Source of the DNA: CAYYNP01 sp964472545
Lineage (GTDB): Bacteria > Planctomycetota > Planctomycetia > Pirellulales > Thermoguttaceae
Assembly (NCBI GenBank): GCA_964472545.1
Contig: CAYYNP010000006.1
Span: forward strand, 1-64,000
Length of the DNA stretch: 64,000 bases
Direction: 5' to 3'
Under the pieces are notes generated by a model. It did not search any database and was not told where the DNA came from. It saw nothing but the letters and a program-made list of their open reading frames with translations. Position numbers and translations under genes: made by a program. Shown one piece after another: positions 17,035 to 24,939 of this stretch. The stretch's first letter is position 1; each line of letters starts with the position of its first letter.

Positions 17035-19221
17035 TCAATCATCGGGAAGTTCGCTCACATCCAACTCCGGATCGAGCCGTTTGGCCTGTTGTCGGTCCGC
17101 GTCGGCCTTCTGATGATCGCCGAGGGCTTCGTACACTCGCGCTCGCAAGAGGTAGTGTTCGGGCCATGCCCCCCCGCCCTTGACCGCCTCGTTAACCAAC
17201 TTCAGCGCCGTTTGCCGGTCGACCTCGGCGGCCTCCTCGTTGCCCAGTGCCTCGCGTGCCTCCGCTCGATCCACGTGTAGCTCGACCCACTGCGGCTCGT
17301 CGAAGTAATAGGCTTCCCTCTGAATCGCGGCATCGAGGTCGGCCAACGCCTTGAAGTGCTCGCCGATTTCCCGATATGCCGCGGCCCGCCGATGCAATAG
17401 GTCCGCGTCGACATCGTCGCCGTCCAATTCGATCGCCTCACTGAAGTCCCGGATCGCCAATCCATGTTCGCCACGTTCGCAGTGGAGTTCGGCCCTCCGG
17501 TCGAGGACGGACGACCGACTGAGCCCTTCATCTTCTAGATCGATTTGCAGAGCTGCCGTGAGGTCATGCACGGCCTCATCACGGCGCCCAGCCTCCTTGT
17601 GAAGAAAGGCCCGAAAACAATAGGGGCTCGCAAGGTCCGGCCGCAGCATGTTCGCCAGATTGCATTCCGCAAGTGCGGCATCGAATGCGTCTGCGTTATG
17701 GTAGAGAACGGAACGCATCAAGTGGAAGCCGACCTGCTTCTCGGACGATAACGGTGCAATCTCCTGAAGCTGGGTCACCAGCCGCAAATCGTGGTCTTCA
17801 ATGAACGTGCAGACCTCGTACAGCCCACCCGACAGGATGCGGCAGGTACCGGTAGTTACGCACATGGTGGGCGCGCTAACCGTAGAAATCCTCGTGTCGA
17901 GGACCAGTCTGCCGTTGGCGTAGAGCCGCACGGCAAAATCGGGAGGATCCCATCCGAAACGCCTCCCGCGCTCGGAGAACTCACAGCTCCGCCAGAGCTT
18001 GGCCAGATCTTCGGCATCTTGTCCGACGAGCGTTGCCTTGTGCAGGACCGGCGCGTAGCGAGCCGGGTCGCCTATCGAGCCCGGCAGACGGTAGCCGGAT
18101 GTTAGTTCGGCGTCGACTTCGCCCAGACTGAGGACTTCGGCCCGGTCGATCCGCGGCAGCCCGGTCGTTTGATGCTCGACGGCCTGCTGCATCTGCGTTC
18201 TCTCGTGCCAATTGGTCAAGCCCTCTACCCACCGTGGATACCGATTCTCGAGACGCTCGTACGGACTGTAGATCACCCACAGTGCCGCCAGTGCCACGAT
18301 GGCGGAGACCGTGAGGAAACAGGCCCATCCGGTCGGCAGCGTTCGGTATGCGTCACGTCGCGAATCGCCAAGCGCGGCGTACCGCCGCAAGCGATTCCGG
18401 ACGGCAAACGCCCCGGCGAAGGCCCCCGCCATGCCGACGAGCATCGCTACGGTCCAAACAACTCCACACGTCAACAGCAGCGTCCGCACGTACAGGCCGC
18501 CGAAGATCAGGCATCGAACCACGCAATAGACGCCGATCACGATGCCTCCGCAAATCATCACCGCGCCAACTCCGCGCGACGCGCAGTGCCGCGCATAGCT
18601 CCCGAATCCGGGCAAGAGGCACGCCAAGAGTACGCCAATGCCGAGGCCTCCGGCCGCCATCAAGGGAGTCGTCCACGGCGGAAAACCCGTCTCCGCATTG
18701 CTGCCCGGCACAAAGAAGAAGGCGACCGACAGCACCATCGCCGCGCCGAGGAGAAACCCGAACGCCGTGGCGAGAATCACGCAGGCTCCGCGCCCCAGCG
18801 CGGCGCCCTCGAACAGGGCACACAGGGCAACGGCCGCCGTCCCCGCGGCGGCACTCCCGCACAGCGTGCCGAACACGGCAAACGGGCCATCCTCTTCCGG
18901 GCCGAGCAGCCGCAACTGCAAGCAGAAGAGCCAGATCGCCGGCACCACCGGCACCAGGCCGGCCAATCGCACCATCCACCGCGTCTTCAACCGCTCAACA
19001 GGCGGGCTCTCACGCCGATTCAAAGTCGCCAGCGCCCCGCGGACGGCCAGATAGCCGAAGATCAACAGCGACCCGAGAAACGCGGCGATACCGACGCTCT
19101 GGAAATACGGCCATAACGACAGCCCGACCGCACAGGCCGTGGTGACCTCGATCACCCGGCCCAGCGAGAACTGGATCCGTGGGCGTCGGGCTGCAACGGT
19201 CTGTTCGCTATCGCCGGGCAT
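17035..19221 (-). CDS. Multi-pass membrane protein with C-terminal TPR domain
   Basis: A 728-residue protein. Residues 15-330 hold about nine to ten hydrophobic segments (for example AFLGSLLIFGYLAVRGA, LVPVVPAIWLFCLQL, VIVALAALWVIYSPY). A soluble region of about 170 residues (345-500) follows, then at least five tetratricopeptide repeats to the end (AFDAALAECNLANMLRPDLA, AVHDLTAALQIDLEDEG, HGLAIRDFSEAIELDGDD, HFKALADLDAAIQ). TPRs mediate protein contacts. I do not recognise the membrane part. It lies 36 bases downstream of the ThuA gene on the same strand, so they may be co-transcribed. Confidence 0.75.
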   Translation of the reverse strand: MPGDSEQTVAARRPRIQFSLGRVIEVTTACAVGLSLWPYFQSVGIAAFLGSLLIFGYLAVRGALATLNRRESPPVERLKTRWMVRLAGLVPVVPAIWLFCLQLRLLGPEEDGPFAVFGTLCGSAAAGTAAVALCALFEGAALGRGACVILATAFGFLLGAAMVLSVAFFFVPGSNAETGFPPWTTPLMAAGGLGIGVLLACLLPGFGSYARHCASRGVGAVMICGGIVIGVYCVVRCLIFGGLYVRTLLLTCGVVWTVAMLVGMAGAFAGAFAVRNRLRRYAALGDSRRDAYRTLPTGWACFLTVSAIVALAALWVIYSPYERLENRYPRWVEGLTNWHERTQMQQAVEHQTTGLPRIDRAEVLSLGEVDAELTSGYRLPGSIGDPARYAPVLHKATLVGQDAEDLAKLWRSCEFSERGRRFGWDPPDFAVRLYANGRLVLDTRISTVSAPTMCVTTGTCRILSGGLYEVCTFIEDHDLRLVTQLQEIAPLSSEKQVGFHLMRSVLYHNADAFDAALAECNLANMLRPDLASPYCFRAFLHKEAGRRDEAVHDLTAALQIDLEDEGLSRSSVLDRRAELHCERGEHGLAIRDFSEAIELDGDDVDADLLHRRAAAYREIGEHFKALADLDAAIQREAYYFDEPQWVELHVDRAEAREALGNEEAAEVDRQTALKLVNEAVKGGGAWPEHYLLRARVYEALGDHQKADADRQQAKRLDPELDVSELPDD

Positions 19222-19257
19222 GGGCCAGCGCCCCTGGGTGGTCGTGGTGTCGACCGG

Positions 19258-20130
19258 CTACTGCGGCCGCTGGACCGGCTCGTCGGGGCCGGGGAAGTCG
19301 TCGGGGACCTTTTGGGTGACTTTGCCGGTGGCGGCCCATTCGGCGCCGCGCTGGTAGGTGGCGATGAAGGCGACGCTGCGGCACTGCACGCCGGCGTGGC
19401 CCAGCGTGGTGTGGAAGACGCGGCCCTTGCCGTAGGTGATCGTCATCAGGCTTGGCTCGTGCTTGCCGGTGCCGCGCTTCTCGACCGGGGCGTAGGAGGT
19501 GGTCAACACGGTCAGGTTCTTCGCCGGGCCACGCAGACGGCTATAGAGTTCGTCGGCCGAGTGCATGAACTTCTCGGGCAGGCCGCGCGTGATCGGGTGG
19601 TCGGGCTCGCGGATGATAAGCTGGAAGGGATGCTGCGGGCCGTGGGTGCCACCGCGGCCGGGCGAGGTGTCGCGGACGATCTTGCCGTCTTCCCAATAGA
19701 GATATGGCCCGTCGGTCTCGTCGCGGCCGCCCCAGCCGCCCACGCCGATGATCTCATTGAACTCCTTCCAATCGCGGAAGGCGTTCGAGGCGGCGTGGAA
19801 GACAACCAGCCCGCCGCCGTCGGCGATGTACTTTTCAAACGCCTTGTTGGTCTCCTCCGGCCACGGGGCGCCGGTGTAGTTGCTCACGACCAGATCGTAG
19901 TCGGCGAACTTCGGCGCGAAGCCGGCCGTGTCGCGGCCCGATGGCGACGTGGCCACGTCGACGGTGAACATGCCGGTTTCTTCCAGCAGTTTCTTCAAAT
20001 GCGGCGTAGTCTCGCGCCAATTGTGGTTGTTCTGTCCGTCGACGATCAGGGCCTTCATCGGCGCGGCAACGGCCACGGCGGTCAAAACGGCCCAGAGGGC
20101 GAGGGCAGTGAGTGTGCGGGTGATCGTCAT
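19258..20130 (-). CDS. Secreted ThuA-domain protein
   Basis: A 290-residue exported protein with a signal peptide at 1-20. The body is a ThuA (trehalose-utilisation-like, class I glutamine-amidotransferase-like) domain: MKALIVDGQNNHNW, DYDLVVSNYTGAPWP, YIADGGGLVVFHAASNAF, GTHGPQHPFQLIIREPDHPITRGLP and YGKGRVFHTTLGH. In planctomycetes ThuA proteins are often linked to sugar breakdown, but the reaction is not established. AAGGAGGAACCCC is directly upstream of the ATG and fixes the start, although the frame extends to 20409. Divergent from the YWTD propeller gene. Confidence 0.88.
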   Translation of the reverse strand: MTITRTLTALALWAVLTAVAVAAPMKALIVDGQNNHNWRETTPHLKKLLEETGMFTVDVATSPSGRDTAGFAPKFADYDLVVSNYTGAPWPEETNKAFEKYIADGGGLVVFHAASNAFRDWKEFNEIIGVGGWGGRDETDGPYLYWEDGKIVRDTSPGRGGTHGPQHPFQLIIREPDHPITRGLPEKFMHSADELYSRLRGPAKNLTVLTTSYAPVEKRGTGKHEPSLMTITYGKGRVFHTTLGHAGVQCRSVAFIATYQRGAEWAATGKVTQKVPDDFPGPDEPVQRPQ

Positions 20131-20499
20131 GGGGTTCCTCCTTGGGAATGATGCAATTGTCAGTCGGGGAAAACGGCGTGGTTTCGCTACCTTACCATAC
20201 GGTGTGATGGGTAGAAACCGTTCGAGGATCGACGCGATGCAGCGCGAGGTTCGCTGCTGAGTCTGGAGATTGCCACGAAGAACACAAGAGTGCTCGAGGA
20301 TGAAAGGACATTTATGGCGGGTGAAATCGGCCTGTTGCGCGAGATCCTCCACGGGGGGTGTTGTGCAGCCCTTCGTGCGGCGAGTTATCGAGGGTCTTTT
20401 TCTTGACACATCAGATCTCTGCGGGTATTCTATTTAGCACGTTTCTAGCGTTTGGCAGCGTTTGACAGTCCTCTCACCGGAACAGTGGAGGCAGCTTCG
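20131..20499. other. Divergent intergenic region with promoter
   Basis: This 369-base gap lies between the divergent ThuA and YWTD-propeller genes. It contains a good plus-strand promoter at 20403-20431, listed separately. The remainder shows no gene, and I see no repeat doublet here. Confidence 0.6.
20403..20431 (+). promoter_or_regulatory. Sigma-70-type promoter of YWTD propeller gene
   Basis: TTGACA at 20403-20408, 17-base spacer, TATTCT at 20426-20431. Both boxes and spacing are near consensus. The downstream start codon is at 20500, giving a leader of about 60 bases. Confidence 0.65.
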
Positions 20500-21438
20500 A
20501 TGTCGCGTATCGCGATCTGTGCGGCCATCGCCGCGCTCTTGACGGCCGTTGCGGCTTCGCCCCTTCTTGCCGGCCACGTCTACTGGACCGACAAGGAAGA
20601 TTTCACCATCCGCCGCGGCGACATGGACGGGATCGAACCGATGGAGATCCTCATTAGCGGGCTGGGACAGCCGCGCGGTTTGGGCCTCGATCTGGCCGGC
20701 GGCAAGATGTATTGGGCCGACGCCACCACGCAAATGATCCAGCGGGCGAATCTCGATGGCTCAGACGTGGAGGACCTCGTCACCACCGGTTTCGCTTTCC
20801 CGGCCGACCTGGAACTCGATCTGGGAGCCGGCAAGATCTACTGGACCGACACCGGCCTGGGCGTCATCCGCCGGGCCAATCTCGACGGCAGCCAGGTCGA
20901 AGACGTGCGGACGGGCATGCAGCAGCCGTACTATTTCGAGTTGGATACCGACGCCGAGAAGATCTACTTCGCCAAGCTCGAGACGGGCAATTCAATCGTC
21001 CACCGCATGAACCTCGACGGGACCGGGGCAATCGAAGACCTCGTTACCGGGCTGGTCAACGTCCGCGACGTGGGGCTCGATCCGGCCGGGGGTATGCTCT
21101 ATTGGAACGACCGCGACAGCCACAAAGTGCAGCGGCGACCGTTGGACGGCTCCGGGCCGATCGAGGACCTCTTCACGTTCATTCCCGCCCGGGGCAAGCC
21201 GCACGGGCTGGCGCTGGATCTCGACGGCGGCATGGCCTATTGGACCGACACGCGGACCAATTGGATCATGCGCGGCAACCTCGACGGCACCGGCACGCCG
21301 CAGGTTCTCTACGACGGCCTGACCAGCCCTTGGGACATCGAGCTGAATCCGATCCCCGAGCCGTCGACGTGGGGGCTGATTCTCGCCGGACTGCTGGGCA
21401 TGGTGGCCGTGTGGCGTCAGAAGTCCCGTTGCCGCTGA
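20500..21438 (+). CDS. Secreted six-bladed YWTD beta-propeller, PEP-CTERM
   Basis: A 312-residue protein. After a signal peptide (1-25) come six YWTD-type repeats at 28, 71, 114, 156, 201 and 247, each followed by a RANLDGS-like strand; six blades make a complete LDL-receptor-type propeller, so the whole protein is one domain. The C-terminus carries a PEP-CTERM signal: PEPSTWGLI, a hydrophobic helix and a basic end (290-312). Such tails are recognised by exosortase, which cleaves or anchors the protein at the cell surface. The ligand is unknown. The start at ATG 20500 is set by the signal peptide. Confidence 0.88.
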   Translation: MSRIAICAAIAALLTAVAASPLLAGHVYWTDKEDFTIRRGDMDGIEPMEILISGLGQPRGLGLDLAGGKMYWADATTQMIQRANLDGSDVEDLVTTGFAFPADLELDLGAGKIYWTDTGLGVIRRANLDGSQVEDVRTGMQQPYYFELDTDAEKIYFAKLETGNSIVHRMNLDGTGAIEDLVTGLVNVRDVGLDPAGGMLYWNDRDSHKVQRRPLDGSGPIEDLFTFIPARGKPHGLALDLDGGMAYWTDTRTNWIMRGNLDGTGTPQVLYDGLTSPWDIELNPIPEPSTWGLILAGLLGMVAVWRQKSRCR

Positions 21439-21520
21439 GGGCCGTATCGGGTATGTAGGGGGCACTCGCTTGGCGCTCCTCGCTGTTGAGCCACGATCGG
21501 CACGGCAGCGCGGCCCCGCC

Positions 21521-21601
21521 CGTTTAGCCGTCGCCGGCACGGCGGCGTAAAGCCGGATCACGCTGCACCTACAACGCCGCCGCACCGGCGGCGGCTAAAC
21601 G
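21521..21601. repeat. Inverted-repeat doublet, family C, copy 1
   Basis: Arms 21521-21546 and 21576-21601 pair over 26 bases with about three mismatches (CGTTTAGCCG..CGGCGGC). The inner sequence CCGCCGGTGCGG-type is itself palindromic. It lies between the PEP-CTERM propeller and the TPR-glycosyltransferase. The same family occurs at 30797-30876. Confidence 0.85.
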
Positions 21602-21662
21602 AACGATGGGTGCCGTTACGGAGCGAGCCACCGTTTCGCCCAAAGCCGTCGGAGGATGCCCC

Positions 21663-23426
21663 ATGGCAACGATTGCCGAAACACTGACCGCCGCCCTGCA
21701 GCACCATCAAGCTGGTCGTATGGAAGCGGCCGAGGCGGGTTATCGCGAGGTGTTGGTGGTCGATCCGCAGCACGCCGACGCCTGGCACCTGCTGGGGTTG
21801 TTGGCCCATCAGGCGGGCCAGCACACCACCGCCATCGAACGCATCGGCCGTGCGGTGGCGGCGTGTCCGGACCAGGCCGCGTTTCACTGCAACCTGGGGC
21901 TGGCGCTGAAAGACCAGGGGCAGCCGGAGAAGGCGGCTGCCAGTTTTCGGAAGGCGATCGAAATCCGGCCGGAATTTGCCGAGGCCCACAACAACCTGGG
22001 CAACGCCCAACGAATGCTCGGGCAGATCGACGAGGCCGTGGAGAACTACACCCGGGCCCTGCAAATCCGGCCGGACTACGCCCAGGCCCACAACAATCTC
22101 GGGGCCGCGCTGCAGCAACAGGGACAGCCGGAAGCGGCCGTGGCCTCGTTCCATCGGGCGATTCGCATCGATCCGGACTACGCCGAAGCTTACAACAACC
22201 TGGGGTTCGCCCTAGCCGAGCAAAAGAAGCCGGAACAGGCCGAGGAGCGATTCCGCCGGGCGCTTCAGATCGATCCCCAATATGCCGACGCCCATAACAA
22301 CCTGGGCAACGCTTTGAAAGACCAGGGCCAACTGCCGGAAGCCGAGGCCGCTTATCGCCGTACGCTCGAGATCGCCCCGGACTACGTCGAGGCGCACAGC
22401 AACCTGGGCAGCGCCCTGATGGACCAGGGCCGGCTGGACGAAGCCGAGGAGGCCTACGTCCAGGCCTTGCGGATCCGGCCGAACCATGCCTCCACCCGGT
22501 TGAACCGCTCGTTGGCCTGGCTGGTGGGCGGCGATTTTCGCCGGGGCTGGCGGGAGTACGAGTGGCGATGGAAGACCCCGGCGTGTCGGCCGCGCGATTT
22601 CTCCCAGCCCTTGTGGGACGGCTCCACGTTGACCGGCCGTACCATCCTGCTGCACGCCGAGCAGGGCTTCGGCGACACGTTACATTTCGTGCGCTACGCG
22701 GCCATGGTCAGAAGACACGGTGGCACCGTCTTGCTCGAATGCCAGCCGCCGCTGTTGCCGATTCTTCAGGGCTGCGAAGGCGTCGACCGGCTGATCGGCC
22801 GTGGCGACGACCTGCCGGATTTCGACGTCCACTGCCCGTTGATGAGCCTGCCGCACGTCTTTGGCACCACGCTCGACGACGTGCCGGCCGACGTGCCTTA
22901 CCTCGTGGCCGATGAAGAGTTGGTGGCACGATGGAAGACGCGACTTGACGGCATCGACGGTTTCCGGGTCGGTATCGCCTGGCAAGGCAATCGAAACCAC
23001 CCGGGCTTCCAGTTCCGCCGCATTCCGCTGGCCGGCTTCGCGCCGCTGGCCGATGTGCCCGGCGTGCGGCTGGTGAGTCTGCAGAAGGGCGAGGGCGTCG
23101 AACAGTTGGACGAGCTGGGCGGCCAATTCGAGGTTGCCCGCTTGGGAGACGACGTGGACGAGGCCTCCGGAGCGTTCATGGATACGGCGGCCGTGATGAA
23201 GAACCTCAATCTGGTCATCACCTCCGACACGGCCGTGGCCCATTTGGCCGGGGCGCTGCGTGTGCCGGTTTGGCTGGGCATCCACGTTGCCCAAGACTGG
23301 CGCTGGCTGCTGGATCGCGACGATACTCCCTGGTATCCTACCATGCGGCTGTTTCGCCAACAGCGTTTCGGCGAGTGGGGTGAGGTATTCGAGCGAATTC
23401 AAGCCGAGTTGCGCATGCTAGTATAA
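21663..23426 (+). CDS. TPR protein with C-terminal GT-B glycosyltransferase-like domain
   Basis: A 587-residue soluble protein. About seven TPRs occupy residues 5-275, highly regular with AEAHNNLGNA-type turns. Residues 300-587 form a region typical of TPR/SPINDLY-like or GT9-like bacterial proteins: GWREYEWRW, LLHAEQGFGDTLHFVRYA, FRVGIAWQGNRNH, and a nucleotide-sugar-binding-like TSDTAVAHLAGALRVPVWLGI. Such proteins are thought to glycosylate proteins or glycans; donor and acceptor are unknown here. Start at ATG 21663, because the frame upstream is repeat C. The stop TAA (23424-23426) lies within the first arm of repeat D. Confidence 0.82.
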   Translation: MATIAETLTAALQHHQAGRMEAAEAGYREVLVVDPQHADAWHLLGLLAHQAGQHTTAIERIGRAVAACPDQAAFHCNLGLALKDQGQPEKAAASFRKAIEIRPEFAEAHNNLGNAQRMLGQIDEAVENYTRALQIRPDYAQAHNNLGAALQQQGQPEAAVASFHRAIRIDPDYAEAYNNLGFALAEQKKPEQAEERFRRALQIDPQYADAHNNLGNALKDQGQLPEAEAAYRRTLEIAPDYVEAHSNLGSALMDQGRLDEAEEAYVQALRIRPNHASTRLNRSLAWLVGGDFRRGWREYEWRWKTPACRPRDFSQPLWDGSTLTGRTILLHAEQGFGDTLHFVRYAAMVRRHGGTVLLECQPPLLPILQGCEGVDRLIGRGDDLPDFDVHCPLMSLPHVFGTTLDDVPADVPYLVADEELVARWKTRLDGIDGFRVGIAWQGNRNHPGFQFRRIPLAGFAPLADVPGVRLVSLQKGEGVEQLDELGGQFEVARLGDDVDEASGAFMDTAAVMKNLNLVITSDTAVAHLAGALRVPVWLGIHVAQDWRWLLDRDDTPWYPTMRLFRQQRFGEWGEVFERIQAELRMLV

Positions 23427-23533
23427 AGCCGCGACCGGTGGTCGCGCCCAGGGCCGCCAAAACGCTTGACCACGCGAACTGAAACGACACAAGTCACCGA
23501 TGCATCGGGCGCGACCGCCGGTCGCGGCTTTAT
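23423..23533. repeat. Inverted-repeat doublet, family D, copy 1
   Basis: Arms 23423-23448 and 23508-23533 are inverted copies with two or three mismatches. The left arm contains the stop codon of the TPR-glycosyltransferase and the right arm overlaps the mobA start codon, so the doublet fills the whole gap between the two genes. Each arm contains a CGACCGGTGGTCG-type palindrome. The same family recurs at 56143-56264. Confidence 0.9.
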
Positions 23534-24182
23534 GAGCAACACATCGAACACTGGCGGGATTATCCTCTGCGGCGGACGCAGCCGGCGGATGGGCGTGGCC
23601 AAGGCGACACTGATGTTCGGCCCGGAGGTGATGCTCTGCCGGATGGTCCGGCTGTTGGGCGAGGCGGTCGATCCGATCGTGGTCGTGGCGGCCGCCGATC
23701 AGCCGCTGCCCGAGTTGCCCGAGGGTGTGCGGGTAGTACACGATCGGCGATCAGAACGCGGGCCGCTCGAGGGGCTGGCGGTCGGCCTGCGGGCGATCGA
23801 ATCGAAGGCCGACGCGGCGTTCGTGGCTGCTTGCGATCTGCCGCTGCTCAAACCGGCGTTCGTCCGGCGGATGGTCGAGTTGGCGGCCGACGCCGACGTC
23901 GCGGTGCCGTACGTTCGAGGGTACGACGAGCCGCTGGCGGCCGTCTATCGCACGAATCTGGTTCCGCAGATCGAGGCCATGCTGGCCGAGGACGAGTTGC
24001 GTCCGCGACGGCTCTTCGACATCGTCCGCACGCGACGGGTGACCAGCGACGAACTCTGCGCGGCCGACCCGATCTTGGAAAGCCTGCGGAACATCAACAC
24101 GCCCACCGATCTTCGATCGGCGCTGATCCGGGCCGGGCTGATGGAACCGAGATCGTCGGCGAATCGGGCAGGGGGCGAGTGA
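23532..24182 (+). CDS. mobA: Molybdenum cofactor guanylyltransferase
   Basis: A 216-residue cytoplasmic enzyme that joins GMP to molybdopterin to give the guanine dinucleotide form needed by formate dehydrogenases. The nucleotide-binding loop ILCGGRSRRMG is at 11-21, RGPLEGLAVGL and ACDLPLL follow, and NINTPTDL near the C-terminus is typical. Its position before the formate dehydrogenase genes fits this role. The ATG at 23532 overlaps the last bases of repeat D; no Shine-Dalgarno sequence is visible, since the upstream bases are the repeat arm. A longer frame reaches 23466 but would translate the repeat. Confidence 0.88.
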   Translation: MSNTSNTGGIILCGGRSRRMGVAKATLMFGPEVMLCRMVRLLGEAVDPIVVVAAADQPLPELPEGVRVVHDRRSERGPLEGLAVGLRAIESKADAAFVAACDLPLLKPAFVRRMVELAADADVAVPYVRGYDEPLAAVYRTNLVPQIEAMLAEDELRPRRLFDIVRTRRVTSDELCAADPILESLRNINTPTDLRSALIRAGLMEPRSSANRAGGE

Positions 24183-24218
24183 CCCCGCAGAGTCGTGCCG
24201 CGCGGCCGGGTGCTCTAC

Positions 24219-24247
24219 TTGATTGCTTCCGCCAACTCCGAAATAAT
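24219..24247 (+). promoter_or_regulatory. Possible sigma-70-type promoter of formate dehydrogenase operon
   Basis: TTGATT at 24219-24224, 17-base spacer, AATAAT at 24242-24247, located in the 181-base gap between mobA and the NuoE-like gene. The leader to the start codon would be about 110 bases. I see no molybdenum-cofactor riboswitch-like structure. Confidence 0.4.
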
Positions 24248-24363
24248 TGAGTGGGAGCATCGAATCGGGGCAGCGAAGTCTTCTTGACGTCTTCGCGACA
24301 GCCCTGAGGATTTCGTTCGGGGTGGTCAGCCGTCGACCGAAGTGGGGACGCAGAGGAAATGCC

Positions 24364-24861
24364 ATGCAAAAAGGGTCCATGCCGGAATTGTCCATGACCG
24401 AACGACTCGACGCGATCTTTGCCGCCTTCACGGGCGCGGAGAACGAATTGATCCCGCTGTTGCAGGCAGTCCAGGCCGAGTTCGGCTACCTGCCCGAAGA
24501 CGCCATGCTGGCCATCGCGCGGTTCGCCCGGGTGCCGGAGAGCCGGGTCTTCGGGGTGGCCACGTTTTACGCCCAATTCCGCTTCACGCCCATCGGCCGC
24601 AACCACGTGATGGTCTGCCGGGGCACGGCGTGCCACGTGCGTGGGGCGTCGAAGATCCTCGAGCGAATCGAGAGGCAACTTGCCATCGAAGCGGGTCAGA
24701 CCACGGCCGACGGGGAGTTCTCGCTGGAGACCGTGGCCTGTATTGGGGCCTGTGGGCTGGCGCCGTGCCTTACGATCAACCAGCACGTTGCGCCGAAGGT
24801 AACCCCCGGCAAAGTAACCAAGTTGCTGCAAACGGCTGGCGGCAAAGCCGACGATCGTTGA
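24364..24861 (+). CDS. NuoE-like [2Fe-2S] subunit of NAD-linked formate dehydrogenase
   Basis: A 165-residue thioredoxin-like ferredoxin subunit. C85, C90, C126 and C130 (CRGTAC and CIGACG) are the four [2Fe-2S] ligands. The N-terminal helical part, LIPLLQAVQAEFGYLPEDAM, is typical of NuoE/HndA/HoxE. In soluble NAD-linked formate dehydrogenases and hydrogenases this subunit works next to the flavin subunit and may take part in electron bifurcation. Followed by the NuoF-like gene after 78 bases. Complex I itself is not encoded here, so assignment to the formate dehydrogenase is from context and is strong. Confidence 0.9.
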   Translation: MQKGSMPELSMTERLDAIFAAFTGAENELIPLLQAVQAEFGYLPEDAMLAIARFARVPESRVFGVATFYAQFRFTPIGRNHVMVCRGTACHVRGASKILERIERQLAIEAGQTTADGEFSLETVACIGACGLAPCLTINQHVAPKVTPGKVTKLLQTAGGKADDR

Positions 24862-24939
24862 CCGGCGCTTCGCAACGGCGGACGAAATCGCCCGGCCCCG
24901 CCCCCCCACGTCAATGGACAAGCCTAGGAGTAGTTAGAA

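Noticed and set aside
24183..24363. Molybdenum cofactor riboswitch before the formate dehydrogenase genes
   Set aside because: The gap lacks the conserved multi-stem structure; only a promoter-like pair of boxes is visible.
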